Below the pieces are notes generated by a model that saw only the letters and a list, made by a program, of their open reading frames with translations, was not told the origin of the DNA and searched no databases. A stretch of 64,000 bases of DNA from assembly GCA_032433765.1 (NCBI GenBank), contig JAVIAB010000157.1:1-64000 (forward strand), given 5' to 3'. This stretch comes from Megaustenia siamemsis (Eukaryota > Mollusca > Gastropoda > Stylommatophora > Ariophantidae). The stretch's first letter is position 1, and each line of letters begins with the position of its first letter. The translations under genes and the position numbers were made by a program. Positions 9,696-22,556 of this stretch are shown one piece after another.

Positions 9696-10690
9696 ATTTG
9701 GTTACTCGACATTCAAGTATATCTCTTTTACAGCTCCCTCAACTTACACTTCACAATTAACCACCCAGTTAACCTTCCTCCAACAAGTCTGTCTTACAGC
9801 TCTCTCAACTTACACTTCACAATTAACCGTCCGGTTAACCTTCCTCTCAACAACAAGTCTCTCTTACAGCTCTCTCAACTTACACTTCATAATTAACCGT
9901 CCGGTTAACCTTCCTCCCAACAACAAGTCTCTTACAGCTCCCTCAACTTACACATCATAATTAACCGTCCGGTTAACCTTCCTCCCAACAACAAGTCTCT
10001 TACAGCTCCCTCAACTTACACTTCATAATTAACCGTCCGGTTAACCTTCCTCCCAACAACAAGTCTCTCTTACAGCTCCCTCAACTTATACTTCACAATT
10101 AACCGTCCGGTTAACCTTCCTCCCAACAACAAGTCTCTCTTACAGCTCCCTCAACTTATACTTCACAATTAACCGTCCGGTTAACCTTCCTCCCAACAAC
10201 AAGTCTCTTACAGCTCCCTCAACTTATACTTCACAATTAACTGTCTGGTTAACCTTCTACCCAACAAAAAGTCTCTTACAGCTCCCTCAACTTATACTTC
10301 ACAATTAACCGTCTGGTTAACCTTCCACCCAACAAAAAGTCTCTCTTACAGCTCTCTCAACTTACACTTCACAATTAACCGCCCAGTTAACCTTCTACCC
10401 AACAAAAAGTCTCTCTTACAGCTCCCTCAACTTATACTTCACAATTAACCGCCCAGTTAACCTTCCACCCAACAACAAGTCTCTCTTAAAGCTCCCTCAA
10501 CTTACACTTCATAATTAACCGTCCAGTTAACCTTCCACCCAACAACAAGTCTCTTATAGCTCCCTCAACTTACACTTCACAATTAACCGTCCAGTTAACC
10601 TTCCACCCAACAAGTCTCTCTTAAAGCTCCCTCAACTTACACTTCACAACTAACCGTCCAGTTAACCTTCCTCCCAACAAGTCTCTCACC
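9696..10690. repeat. ~68-bp minisatellite, about 15 copies, with internal palindrome
   Basis: Units contain CTCCCTCAACTTA, CACAATTAACCGTCCGGTTA and ACCTTCC.CCCAACAA. Each central copy carries the palindrome TTAACCGTCCGGTTAA. Outer copies have CCCAGTTAA or CTGGTTAA variants, which weaken it. Unit length shifts between 66 and 70 bp by gain or loss of CT and AAC. Confidence 0.95.
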
Positions 10691-10796
10691 ACCAGGAAAT
10701 ATCTTGCCCTATCCACTCAGTCATAACAAACCCTACAATAATATGTACATTGGTGTCTTGCCAGACGGATGTAGCATGTCAGTAGTTTGGTAAAAA

Positions 10797-10945
10797 TATA
10801 GCCGCGACAGCTCAGAGGTTAGTGAACTGAACTACAAAGGACAAGAGGTAGGGTTCGATCTCAACCGATGGCTTCTGGGTTCACACAGCCTGCCTTAAAT
10901 GGGTATCAGATGTTTTTCTGGGAAAGTAAAGCTTACTCGTATAAA
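10797..10945 (+). mobile_element. SINE-1 copy, truncated at the satellite edge
   Basis: It matches the SINE at 1152-1410 through CAGCTCAGAGGTTA (A box), ACTACAAAGGAC, GGGTTCGATCTC (B box) and GGGAAAGTAA. The 3' body is absent: the sequence passes at about 10940 straight into GACTAGACTAGACTAC satellite. The satellite therefore invaded or replaced the SINE tail, or a deletion joined them. Confidence 0.78.
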
Positions 10946-11004
10946 CGAGACTAGACTAGACTACACTAGACTAAACACGACTAGACTAGATTAGACTAAA
11001 CACG

Positions 11005-11260
11005 ATGGGGTGTCCGGTTAGCGCAATCGATAGGCATTTGGCTTACCACGGCAACAGCCGGGGTTCGTACCCTGGCGAGGACACCTGGGTTTTTACTAAT
11101 TCCCTAAAAATTAGTACCTCTGAAGTCGGAGTAAATCTGCCTGCATGGCGAGGGGCATCCTGTAATGGGATAAAACAGACTTTACACGAAAAATTCAGTC
11201 CCACAAAATTGAGTGGGTGGGACTTCGTCAGAGGTCAAAGCTGACGAATGCGAACGACTA
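11005..11260 (+). mobile_element. SINE-2 copy 1 in satellite
   Basis: The tRNA-like head at 11009-11085 has acceptor-stem partners GGTGTCC and GGACACC, an A-box-like TTAGCGCAATCG and B-box GGTTCGTACCC. A body of about 165 bp follows, then a short GCGAACGA tail. Head length (77 nt) and end pairing are those of a tRNA. Copy 1 has GGCATTTGGC where the other four have GGCGGTTGGC, and its tail is shorter. A 79-codon open frame across it is incidental. Confidence 0.85.
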
Positions 11261-12015
11261 GGCTAGTCTCGACTAGACACGACACGACAAGACATGAATG
11301 TACTAGACACAACTAGAGATTGACACGACAAGACTAGACACGACTAGACTAGACTAGATTGACACGACAAGACTAGACACGACTAGACTAGACTAGATTG
11401 ACACGACAAGACTAGACAAGACCAGACTAAACACGACTATACAAGACATGACTAGACTAGACACGATTATACACGACTAGACTGGACACGAATAGACTAG
11501 ACACGGACACGACTAGAGTAGACACGACTAGAATAGACGAGAAAACACCAGTCTAGACTAGACCAGAAACGACTAGAATCGACTAGACTAGACATGACTA
11601 GAATAGACACGAATAGACTAGACAAGACTAGACTAGACTAAACACTACTAGACACGATTAGGCACGACTCGACACTACTAGACCAGACTAGAAACGACTA
11701 GACACAACTAGATTAGACACGACTAGACTAGACAGACAAAACTAGGCTAGATTATACTAGACGCGACTAGACTAGACTAGATTAAATTAGACTAGACACG
11801 ACTAGACTAGAATTAACTAGACACAACTAGACATGACTAGATTAGACTAGACACGACTATACACGACTAGACTAGACTAGATTAGACTAGGTTAGACTAG
11901 GTTAGACTAGACTAGACTACATGGGACTATACTAGACTAGACACGACTAGACTAGACTACACTAGACTAAACATGACTAGACACGACTGGACTAGACTAG
12001 ATTAGACTAAACACG

Positions 12016-12285
12016 ATGGGGTGTCCGGTTAGCGCAATCGATAGGCGGTTGGCTTACCACGGCAACAGCCGGGGTTCGTACCCTGGCGAGGACACCTGGG
12101 TTTTTACTAATTCCCTAAAAATTAGTACCTCTGAAGTCGGAGTAAATCTGCCTGCATGGCGAGGGGCATCCTGTAATGGGATAAAACAGACTTTACACGA
12201 AAAATTCAGTCCCACAAAATTGAGTGGGTGGGACTTCGTCAGAGGTCAAAGCTGACGAAAGCGAACCAACGAACGAACAAGACAC
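12016..12285 (+). mobile_element. SINE-2 copy 2 in satellite
   Basis: Almost identical to copies 3 and 4 over the whole length. It ends GAACCAACGAACGAACAAGA, a (CGAA)n-like tail, before returning to pentamers. No target-site duplication can be told apart inside the repeat. Confidence 0.88.
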
Positions 12286-13100
12286 GACTAGACTAGACTC
12301 GACTAGAATAAAAACACGACTAGACACGACTAAACAGAAACGACTAGGCTAGACTAAACGCGACTAGACACGACACGACTAGACTAGACTAGATTGACAC
12401 GACAAGACTAGACAAGACCAGACTAGACACGACTATACAAGACATCACTAGACTAGACACGACTAGACACGAATATACACGACAAAACTAGACACGACTA
12501 GACTGGACACGAATTGACTAGACACGACTAGAGTAGACACGACTAGATTAGACTAGACACGACTAGAATAGACACGACTGGACAAGACATGACTAGACTA
12601 GACACGACTAGACTAGACTAGACACGACTAGAAGCGACTAGACACGACTAGATTAGACACGATTATACTAGACGAGAAAACACCAGTCTAGACTAGACTA
12701 GACCAGAAACGACTAGAAGCGACTAGACTAGACATGACTAGAATAGACACGAATAGACTAAACACGACTAGACACGATTAGGCACGACTCGACACTACTA
12801 GACCAGACTAGAAACGACTAGACTAGACAGACAAAACTAGGCTAGATTAAATTAGACTAGACACGACTAGACTAGCCTAGTATAGACTAAACACGACTAG
12901 ACAAGACCAGAATTAACTAGACACGACTAGACACAACTAGACATGACTAGATTAGACTAGACACGACTAGACTAGACTATATGGGACTATACTAGACTAG
13001 GCACGACTAGACTAGACGAGACTAGACTACACTAGACTAGACACGACTAGACTAGACTAGACTAGACTAGACACGACTAGACTAGATTAGACTAAACACG

Positions 13101-13370
13101 ATGGGGTGTCCGGTTAGCGCAATCGATAGGCGGTTGGCTTACCACGGCAACAGCCGGGGTTCGTACCCTGGCGAGGACACCTGGGTTTTTACTAATTCCC
13201 TAAAAATTAGTACCTCTGAAGTCGGAGTAAATCTGCCTGCATGGCGAGGGGCATCCTGTAATGGGATAAAACAGACTTTACACGAAAAATTCAGTCCCAC
13301 AAAATTGAGTGGGTGGGACTTCGTCAGAGGTCAAAGCTGACGAAAGCGAACCAACGAACGAACAAGACAC
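13101..13370 (+). mobile_element. SINE-2 copy 3 in satellite
   Basis: Same head, body and CGAA tail as copy 2, with identical flanking order of pentamer variants downstream (ACACGACTAGACTAGACTCG). It was copied as part of the higher-order unit, not by fresh retroposition. Confidence 0.88.
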
Positions 13371-14355
13371 GACTAGACTAGACTCGACTAGAATAAAAAC
13401 ACGACTAGACACGATTAGACACCACTAGAAACGACTAGGCTAGACTAAACGCGACTAGACATGACTAGTCTCGACTAGACACGAATGGACTAGACACAAC
13501 TAAACTAGACAAGATTGACACGACAAGACTAGACATGACCAGACTAGAGACGAATAGACTAGACTAGATTGACACGACAAGACTAGACAAGACCAGACTA
13601 GACACGACTATACAAGACATGACTAGACTAGACACGACTAGACACGATTATACACGACAATACTAGACACGACTAGACTGGACACGAATAGACTAGACAC
13701 GACCAGAGTAGACACGACTAGATTAGACTAGACACGACTAGACTAGACACGACTAGAATAGACACGACTAGACAAGACATGACTAGACTAGACACGACTA
13801 GACTAGACTAGACACGACTAGAAGCGACTAGACACGATTATACTAGACAAGAAAACACCAGTCTAGACTAGACTAGACCAGAAACGACTCGACATGAATA
13901 GAATAGACACGAATAGACTAGACTAAACACGACTAGACACGATTAGGCACGACTCGACACTACTAGACCAGACTAGAAACGACTAGACACAACTAGATTA
14001 GACACGACTAGACTAGACATACAAAACTAGGCTAGATTATACTAGACGCGATTAGACTAGACTAGATTAAATTAGACTAGACACGACTAGACTAAACTAG
14101 CCTAGTATAGACTAAACACGACTAGACAAGACACGACTAGACACAACTAGACATGACTAGATTAGACTAGACACGACTATACACGACTAGACTAGACTAG
14201 ATTAGACTAGGTTAGACTAGACTAGACTATATGGGACTATACTAGACTAGACACGACTAGACGAGACTACACTAGACTACACTAGACTACACTAGACTAG
14301 ACACGACTAGATTAGACTAGACTAGACACGACTAGACTAGATTAGACTAGACACG

Positions 14356-14625
14356 ATCGGGTGTCCGGTTAGCGCAATCGATAGGCGGTTGGCTTACCAC
14401 GGCAACAGCCGGGGTTCGTACCCTGGCGAGGACACCTGGGTTTTTACTAATTCCCTAAAAATTAGTACCCCTGAAGTCGGAGTAAATCTGCCTGCATGGC
14501 GAGGGGCATCCTGTAATGGGATAAAACAGACTTTACACGAAAAATTCAGTCCCACAAAATTGAGTGGGTGGGACTTCGTCAGAGGTCAAAGCTGACGAAA
14601 GCGAACCAACGAACGAACAAGACAC
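14356..14625 (+). mobile_element. SINE-2 copy 4 in satellite
   Basis: Begins CACGATCGGGTGTCC, where copies 1-3 have CACGATGGGGTGTCC. One further change (TACCCCTGAAG for TACCTCTGAAG) is visible. The following 985 bp repeat those after copy 3 with very few differences. Confidence 0.88.
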
Positions 14626-15610
14626 GACTAGACTAGACTCGACTAGAATAAAAACACGACTAGACACGATTAGACACCACTAGAAACGACTAGGCTAGAC
14701 TAAACGCGACTAGACATGACTAGTCTCGACTAGACACGAATGGACTAGACACAACTAAACTAGACAAGATTGACACGACAAGACTAGACATGACCAGACT
14801 AGAGACGAATAGACTAGACTAGATTGACACGACAAGACTAGACAAGACCAGACTAGACACGACTATACAAGACATGACTAGACTAGACACGACTAGACAC
14901 GATTATACACGACAATACTAGACACGACTAGACTGGACACGAATAGACTAGACACGACCAGAGTAGACACGACTAGATTAGACTAGACACGACTAGACTA
15001 GACACGACTAGAATAGACACGACTAGACAAGACATGACTAGACTAGACACGACTAGACTAGACTAGACACGACTAGAAGCGACTAGACACGATTATACTA
15101 GACAAGAAAACACCAGTCTAGACTAGACTAGACCAGAAACGACTCGACATGAATAGAATAGACACGAATAGACTAGACTAAACACGACTAGACACGATTA
15201 GGCACGACTCGACACTACTAGACCAGACTAGAAACGACTAGACACAACTAGATTAGACACGACTAGACTAGACATACAAAACTAGGCTAGATTATACTAG
15301 ACGCGATTAGACTAGACTAGATTAAATTAGACTAGACACGACTAGACTAAACTAGCCTAGTATAGACTAAACACGACTAGACAAGACACGACTAGACACA
15401 ACTAGACATGACTAGATTAGACTAGACACGACTATACACGACTAGACTAGACTAGATTAGACTAGGTTAGACTAGACTAGACTATATGGGACTATACTAG
15501 ACTAGACACGACTAGACGAGACTAGACTAGACTACACTAGACTACACTAGACTAGACACGACTAGATTAGACTAGACTAGACACGACTAGACTAGATTAG
15601 ACTAGACACG

Positions 15611-15950
15611 ATCGGGTGTCCGGTTAGCGCAATCGATAGGCGGTTGGCTTACCACGGCAACAGCCGGGGTTCGTACCCTGGCGAGGACACCTGGGTTTTT
15701 ACTAATTCCTTAAAAATTAGTACCTCTGAAGTCGGAGTAAATCTGCCTAGACAAGATTAGAGGGGACAAGACACGACTAGACTAGACGCGACTATATTAG
15801 ACACGACTAGACACGTCTAGACAAACCTCGATTAGACTAGACTAGACACGACTAGACACAAGACAAGACAGACTTTACACGCAAAATTCAGTCCCACAAA
15901 ATTGAGTAAAAAATTGAGGTCAAAGCTGACGAAAGCGAACGAATGAACGA
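15611..15950 (+). mobile_element. SINE-2 copy 5, interrupted by satellite
   Basis: The head and first body part (to about 15748, ending AAATCTGCCT) match copy 4. About 120 bp of pentamer satellite then replaces the middle of the body. The 3' part resumes at about 15869 (AGACTTTACACGCAAAATTC) with further losses and ends in the GAACGAATGAACGAAC tail. It shares the ATCGGG variant with copy 4. Confidence 0.85.
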
Positions 15951-18231
15951 ACTAGACACGACTAGACTAGAAACGATTAGACACCACTAGAAACGACTAG
16001 GCTAGACTAAACGCGACTAGACATGACTAGTCTCGACTAGACACGACACGACTAGACTAGACACGAATGGACTAGACACAACTAGACTAGACACGACTAG
16101 ATTAGACTAGACTAGACACGAATGGACTAGACACAACAAGACTAGACACGACTAGATTAGACTAGACTAGAAACGACTAGACAGGACAGGACACGACTAG
16201 GTACGACTAGACTCGCCACGACTAGACACTACTAGAACAGACAAGATTGACAAGACTAGACATGACCAGACTAGACACGACTAGACTAGACTAGATTGAC
16301 ACGACAAGACTAGACAAGACCAGACTAGACACGACAATACAAGACATGACTAGACTAGACACGATTATACACGACAAAACTAGACACGACTAGACTAGAA
16401 ACGAATAGACTAGACACGACTAGAGTAGACACGACTAGATTAGACTAGACATGATTAGACTAGACTAGACACGACTAGACTAGACTAGACACGACTAGAC
16501 TAGACTAGACACGACTAGAATAGACACGACTAGACAAGACATGACTAGACTAGACGCGACTAGACACCATTAGACTAGACTAGACACGACTAGAATAGAC
16601 ACGAGTAGACTAGACAAGACTAGACGAGAAAACACTAGACTAGACTAGACACGACTAGAATAGACACGAGTAGACTAGACAAGACTAGACTAGACTAAAC
16701 ACGACTAGACTGGATTAGACACTACTAGACACGACTAGACACGATTAGGCACGACTATACACGACTTGACCAGACTAGAAACGACGAGGCACAACTAGAT
16801 TAGACACGTTTAGACACGACTAGACTAGACAGACAAAACTAGGCTAGATTATACTAGACTAGACTAGGCTTGAATACACTAGACTCGACAATTATAGACT
16901 AGACACGACTAGAATAGACGAGACTAGACTAGACTAGACACGACTAGACGAGACTAAATTAGACTAGGCACGACTAGACACGACTAGACTAGACTAGCCT
17001 ATTATAGACCAAACACGACTAGACAAGACTGTACTAGACACAACTAGACTAGAATTAACTAGACACGACTAGACACAACTAGACATGACTAGATTAGACT
17101 AGACACGACTAGACTCGACTAGATTAGACTAGGTTAAACTAGACTAGACACGACTAGACGACTATATGGGACTATACTAGATTAGACTAGACTAGACAAG
17201 ACTAGCATAGACTAGACTAGCCTAGACTTGATTAGACTAGACTAGACAAGACTAGACTATACTAGACTACACTACAGTACACTACACTACACACGACTAG
17301 ACTAGACACGACTAGACTATATTAGACTAGACACGACTAGACTAGACTCGACTAGAATAAAAATACGACTAGACACAAGAAACGACTTGGCTATATTAGA
17401 CTAAACAAGATTAGACTAGACTAGACTCGACTAGACTAGACTACACTAGAATAAAAACACGACTAGACACAAGACACGACCTGACACAAGACACGACTAG
17501 ACTAGACACTAGACACTAGACACACGACACGACACGACTAGACTAGACTAGACTAGAATAGACTAGACTAGAATAGACTAGACTAGAGACTAGACTAGAT
17601 TAGATTAGACTAGACTAGACACGACAAGACTAGACTAGACTAGACTAGACTAGACTAGACCAGAATAGACTAGAGTAGACTAGACTAGACTAGACACGAC
17701 TAGACACGACTAGACACGACACGACTAGACTAGACACGACTAGACAAGACACGACTAGAAACGACTAGACAAGACACGACTAGACTAGACTAGACACGAC
17801 ATGACTAGACGCGGCTAGACAAGACTCGACTAGACTAGACTAGACACGACTAGACACGATTAGTCACGACTAGACTAGACTAGTTGCAACTAATCTAGAA
17901 ACGATTAGACACGACTAGACTAGACATGACTAGACACGACTAGACACGACTAAATTAGACACGACTAGACTAGACACGAATAGACTAGAAACGACTAGAC
18001 TTGACAGATTAGATTAGACTAAACACGACTAGACTAGACTAAACACGAGTAGACATGACTAGACACGACTGGACACGACTAGGCTCGACTAAACTCGACA
18101 CGACTAGACATGACTAGACACGACTAGATAAAGACTAGACAAGACACGACTAGGCACGACTAAACTAGACACGACTAGACTAGATACGAATAGAATAGAC
18201 ACTATTAAACAAAACTAGACACGACTAGTCT

Positions 18232-21200
18232 AATCTAGACGTGTCTAGTTTAGTCGTGTCTAATAGTTTCTAGTTTAATTGTGTCTAGTCTAGTCTAGTC
18301 GAATCTTGTCTAGTCGTGTCTAGTCTAGTTAAGTCGCGTCTAGTCGTGTCTAGTCGTGTCTAGTCGTGTCTAGTCAATTTTAGTCTAGTCGTATCTAGTC
18401 TAGTCATGTCTAGCATAGTCTAGTCTAGTCTGGCCTAGACTAGGCTAGTCTAGTCTATTCTAGTATAGTCTGATCTAGTCTAGTCAAGTCTAGTTTTGTC
18501 TAGTCTCGTCTAGTCTAATTTAGTCTAGTCTAGTCTAATCTAGTCGTGTTTAGTCTAGTCGTGTCTAATCTAGTCGTGTCTAGTCTAGGCTAGTCTTGTA
18601 TAGTCTAGTCTAGTCGTGTCTAGTCTAATCTCGTCTAGTCTAGTCTAGTTTAGTCTGGTCGTGTCTAGTCTAGTTTAGTCTTGTCTAGTCTAAACTAGTC
18701 GTGTCTAGTCTATTCGTATCTAGTCTAGTCGTGTCTTGTTTAGTCGTGTCTAGTCGTGTCGTGTCTAGTCTAGTCTAGTCGTGTCTAGTCATGTCTAGTC
18801 TAGTCTAGTCGTGTCTAGTTGTGTCCAGTCGTGTCAAATTGTTTCTAGTCTAGTCGTGTCTAGTCTAGTCATGTCTTGTCTTGTCGTGTCTAATCGTGTC
18901 TAGTCGTGTCTAGTCGTGTCTAGTCTAGTCTAATCAAGTATTGTCTAGACGTGTCTAGTCGTGTCTAATATAGTCGCGTCTAATCTAGTCGTGTCTTGTC
19001 CTCTCTAATCTTGTCTAGTCGTGTCTAGTCTAGTCTAGTTCTGTCTAGTCGTATCTAGTCGTGTATATTCTAGTCGTGTCTATTCTAGTCGTGTCTAGTC
19101 TAGTCTAGTCGTGTCTAATCTAGTCGTGTCTAGTATAGGTTAGGCTAGTCTAGTCTAGTCTAGTTGTGTCTAGTCTAGTCTAGTTTAGTCGTATCTAGTC
19201 TATTCTAATCTATTCTACTCTAGTCGTGTCTTGTCTAATCTAGTCTAGTCATGTCTAGCCTAATCTAGTCATGTCTAGTCTAATCTAGTCGTGTTTAGTC
19301 TATTCGTGTCTAATATAGTCGTGTCTAGTCTAGGCTAGTCTTGTATAGTCTAGTCTAGTCGTGTCTAGTCTAATCTCGTCTAGTCTTTTCTAGTCTAGCC
19401 TGGTCGTGTCTAGTTTAATCTAGTCGTGTCTAGTCTAGTCGTGTCTAGTCTATTCATATCTAGTCTAGTAGTGTCTTGTTTAGTCGTGTCTAATCGTGTC
19501 GTGTCTAGTCTAGTCTAGTCTGGTCGTGTCTAGTCTATTCTAGTCTAGTCTGGTCGTGGATAGTCTAGTCTAGTCGTGTCTAGTCTAGTCTAGTCTTGTC
19601 TTGTCTTGTGTCTAGTCGTGTCTAATGTCTAGTCGTGTCTAGTATAGTCTAATCGAGGTTTGTCTTGACGTGTCTAGTCGTGTCTAATATAGTCGCGTCT
19701 AGTCTAGTCGTGTCTTGTCCCCTCTAATCTTGTCTAGTCGTGTCTAGTCTAGTTCTGTCTAGTCGTATCTAGTCCTGTATATTCTAGTCGTGTCTAGTCT
19801 AGTCTAGTCGTGTCTAGTATAGGTTTGGCTAGTCTAGTCTAGTCTAGTTGTGTCTAGTCTAGTCTAGTTGTGTCTAGTCTAGTCTAGTTTAGTCGTGTCT
19901 AGTCTATTCTAATCTATTCTACTCTAGTCGTGTCTAGTCTAGTCTAGTCTAATCTAGTCTTGTCATGTCTAGTCTAGTCTTGTCTTGTCGTGTCTAGTCG
20001 TGTCTAATCGTGTCTAGTCGTGTCTAGTCTAGTCTAATCAAGTATTGTCTAGACGTGTCTAGTCGTGTCTAATATAGTCGCGTCTAGTCTAGTCGTGTCT
20101 TGTCCTCTCTAATCTTGTCTAGTCGTGTCTAGTCTAGTCTAGTTCTGTCTAGTCGTATCTAGTCGTGTATATTCTAGTCGTGTTTATTCTAGTCGTGTCT
20201 AGTCTAGTCTAGTCGTGTCTAATCTAGTCGAGTCTAGTATAGGTTAGGCTAGTCTAGTCTAGTCTAATTGTGTCTAGTCTAGTCTAGTTTAGTCGTATCT
20301 AGTCTATTCTAATCTATTCTACTCTAGTCGTGTCTAGTCTAGTCTAGTCTAGTCTAGTCATGTCTAGTCTAATCTAGTCATGTCTAGTCTTATCTAGTCG
20401 TGTTTAGTCTAGTCGTGTCTAATATAGTCGTGTTTAGTCTAGGCTAGTCTTGTATAGTCTTGTATAGTCTAGTCTAGTCGTGTCTAGTCTAATCTCGTCT
20501 AGTCTTTTCTAGTCTAGCCTGGTCGTGTCTAGTTTAATCTAGTCGTGTCTAGTCTAGTAGTGTCTAGTCTATTCGTATCTAGTCTAGTCGTGTCTTGTTT
20601 AGTCGTGTCTAGTCGTGTCGTGTCTAGTCTAGTCTAGTCTGGTCTGGTCGTGTCTAGTCTAGTCTAGTCTGGTCGAGTCTAGTCGTGTCTAGTCTAGTCT
20701 TGTCTTGTCTTGTCGTGTCTAGTCGTGTCTAATCGTGTCTAGTCGTGTCTAGTCTAGTCTAATCGAGTCTTGTCTAGACGTGTCTAGTCGTGTCTAATAT
20801 AGTCGCGTCTAGTCTAGTCGTGTCTTGTCCTCTCTAATCTTGTCTAGTTGTGTCTAGTCTAGTTCTGTTTAGTCGTATCTAGTCGTGTATATTCTAGTCG
20901 TGTATATTCTAGTCGTGTCTAGTCTAGTCTAGTCGTGTCTAGTATAGGTTTGGCTAGTCTAGTCTAGTCTAGTTGTGTCTAGTCTAGTCTAGTCGTGTCT
21001 AGTCTATTCTAATCTATTCTACTCTAGTCGTGTCTAGTCTAGTCTAGTCTAATCTAGTCTAGTCATGTCTAGTCTAATCTAGTCATGTCTAGTCTAATCT
21101 AGTCGTGTTTAGTCTAGTCGTGTCTAATCTAGTCGTGTCTAGTCTAGGCTAGTCTTGTATAGTCTAGTCTAGTCGTGTCTAGTCTAATCTCGTCTAGTCT

Positions 21201-22556
21201 TTTCTAGTCTAGCCTGGTCGTGTCTAGTCTAGTCTAGTCTTGTCTAGTTTAATCTAGTCGTGTCTAGTCTAGTCGTGTCTAGTCGTGTCTAGTCTATTCG
21301 TATCTAGTCTAGTCGTTTCTTGTTTAGCCGTGTCTAGTCGTGTCGTGTCTAGTCTGGTCGTGTCTAGTCTAGTCTAGTATAGTCTAGTCTAGTCGTGTCT
21401 AGTCTAGTCTTGTCGTGTCTAGTCGTGTCTAATCGTGTCTAGTCGTGTCTAGTCTAGTCTAATCGAGTCTTGTCTAGACGTGTCTAGTCGTGTCTAATAT
21501 AATCGCGTCTAGTCTAGTCGTGTCTTGTCCTCTCTAATCTTGTCTAGTCGTGTCTAGTCTAGTCTAGTTCTGTCTAGTCGTATCTAGTCGTGTATATTCT
21601 AGTCGTGTCTAGTCTAGTCTAGTGGTGTCTAATCTAGTCGTGTCTAGTATAGGTTAGGCTAGTCTAGTCTAGTTGTGTCTAGTCTAGTCTAGTTTAGTCG
21701 TGTCTAGTCTATTCTAATCTCTTCTAATCTATTCTACTCTAGTCGTGTCTAGTCTATTCGTATCTAGTCTAGTCGTTTCTTGTTTAGTCGTGTCGTGTCT
21801 AGTCTAGTCTAGTCTGGTCGTGTCTAGACTAGTCTAGTCTTGTCTAGTCTAAACTAGTCGTGTCTAGTCTAGTCGTGTCTAGTCTATTCGTATCTAGTCT
21901 AGTCGTGTCTTGTTTAGTCGTGTCTAGTCGTGTCGTGTCTAGTCTAGTCTAGTCGTGTCTAGTCATGTCTAGTCGTGTCCTTGTCTAGTCTAGTCGTGAT
22001 TAGTCGTGTCTAATCGTGTCTAGTCGTGTCTAGTCTAGTCTAATCGAGTCATATCTAGACGTGTCTAGTCGTGTCTAGTATAGTCGCGTCTAGTCTAGTC
22101 TAGTCATGTCTTGTCCTCTCTTGTCTTGTCTAGTCGTGTCTAGTCTAGTCTAGTTGTGTCTAGTCGTGTCTATTCTAGTCGTGTCTAGTCTAGTCTAGTC
22201 GTGCCTAATCTAGTCGTGTCTAGTATAGACTAGACTAGTTTAGTTGTGTCTAGTCTAGTCTAGTCTTGTCGTGTCTAGTCTAGTCTAATCTATTCTACTC
22301 TAGTCGTGTCTAGTCTAGTCTAGTCTAATCTAGTCTAGTCTAGTCATGTCTAGTCGTGTCTAGTCTAATCGTGTCTATTCTAGTTGTGTCTAGTCGTGTC
22401 TAGTCTAGTCTAGTCTTGTCGTGTCTAGTCTAGTCTAGTCGTCTAGTCTAGTCTAGTCTATTCTTGTCTTGTTGAGTCTAGTCTAGTCTAATCTAGTCTA
22501 GTCTAGTCCTGTCTAGTCTTGTCTAGTCTTATTTTGTCTAGTCGTGTCTAGTTTAG
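18232..22556 (-). repeat. Pentamer satellite, right arm (TAGTC/GTGTC orientation)
   Basis: The same pentamers as the left arm but reverse-complemented. A distinct higher-order pattern is marked by the rare block TCTTGTCC.CTCT, at about 18991, 19710, 20095, 20820, 21520 and 22107. The spacings are about 719, 385, 725, 700 and 587 bp. No SINE-2 copy is present in this arm, so it is not a simple mirror image of the left arm. Confidence 0.96.

Larger units (their letters stand above)
10946..18230 (+). repeat. Pentamer satellite, left arm (GACTA/GACAC orientation)
   Basis: Over 7 kb is built almost entirely of 5-bp steps: GACTA, GACAC and one-base variants such as GAATA, GATTA, GACAA. CTAG occurs every few bases. 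From about 11 to 15.9 kb the pentamers are organised in higher-order repeats of about 1.01, 1.09, 1.255 and 1.255 kb (spacing of the SINE-2 landmark at 11005, 12016, 13101, 14356, 15611). Each holds one SINE-2. The last two spacings are equal and the copies look nearly identical. From 16 to 18.2 kb the higher-order structure fades. The arm ends at a strand switch near 18,231. Confidence 0.97.

Noticed and set aside
11009..11085. Possible functional tRNA gene
   Set aside because: Acceptor ends pair and A/B boxes are present, but the T stem has mismatches and the unit continues into a SINE body with a CGAA tail.
11005..14595. Four near-identical 68-79-codon frames
   Set aside because: They lie on the tRNA-derived SINE-2, starting in its tRNA-like head. 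Conservation is due to recent duplication of the satellite unit, not to protein selection.
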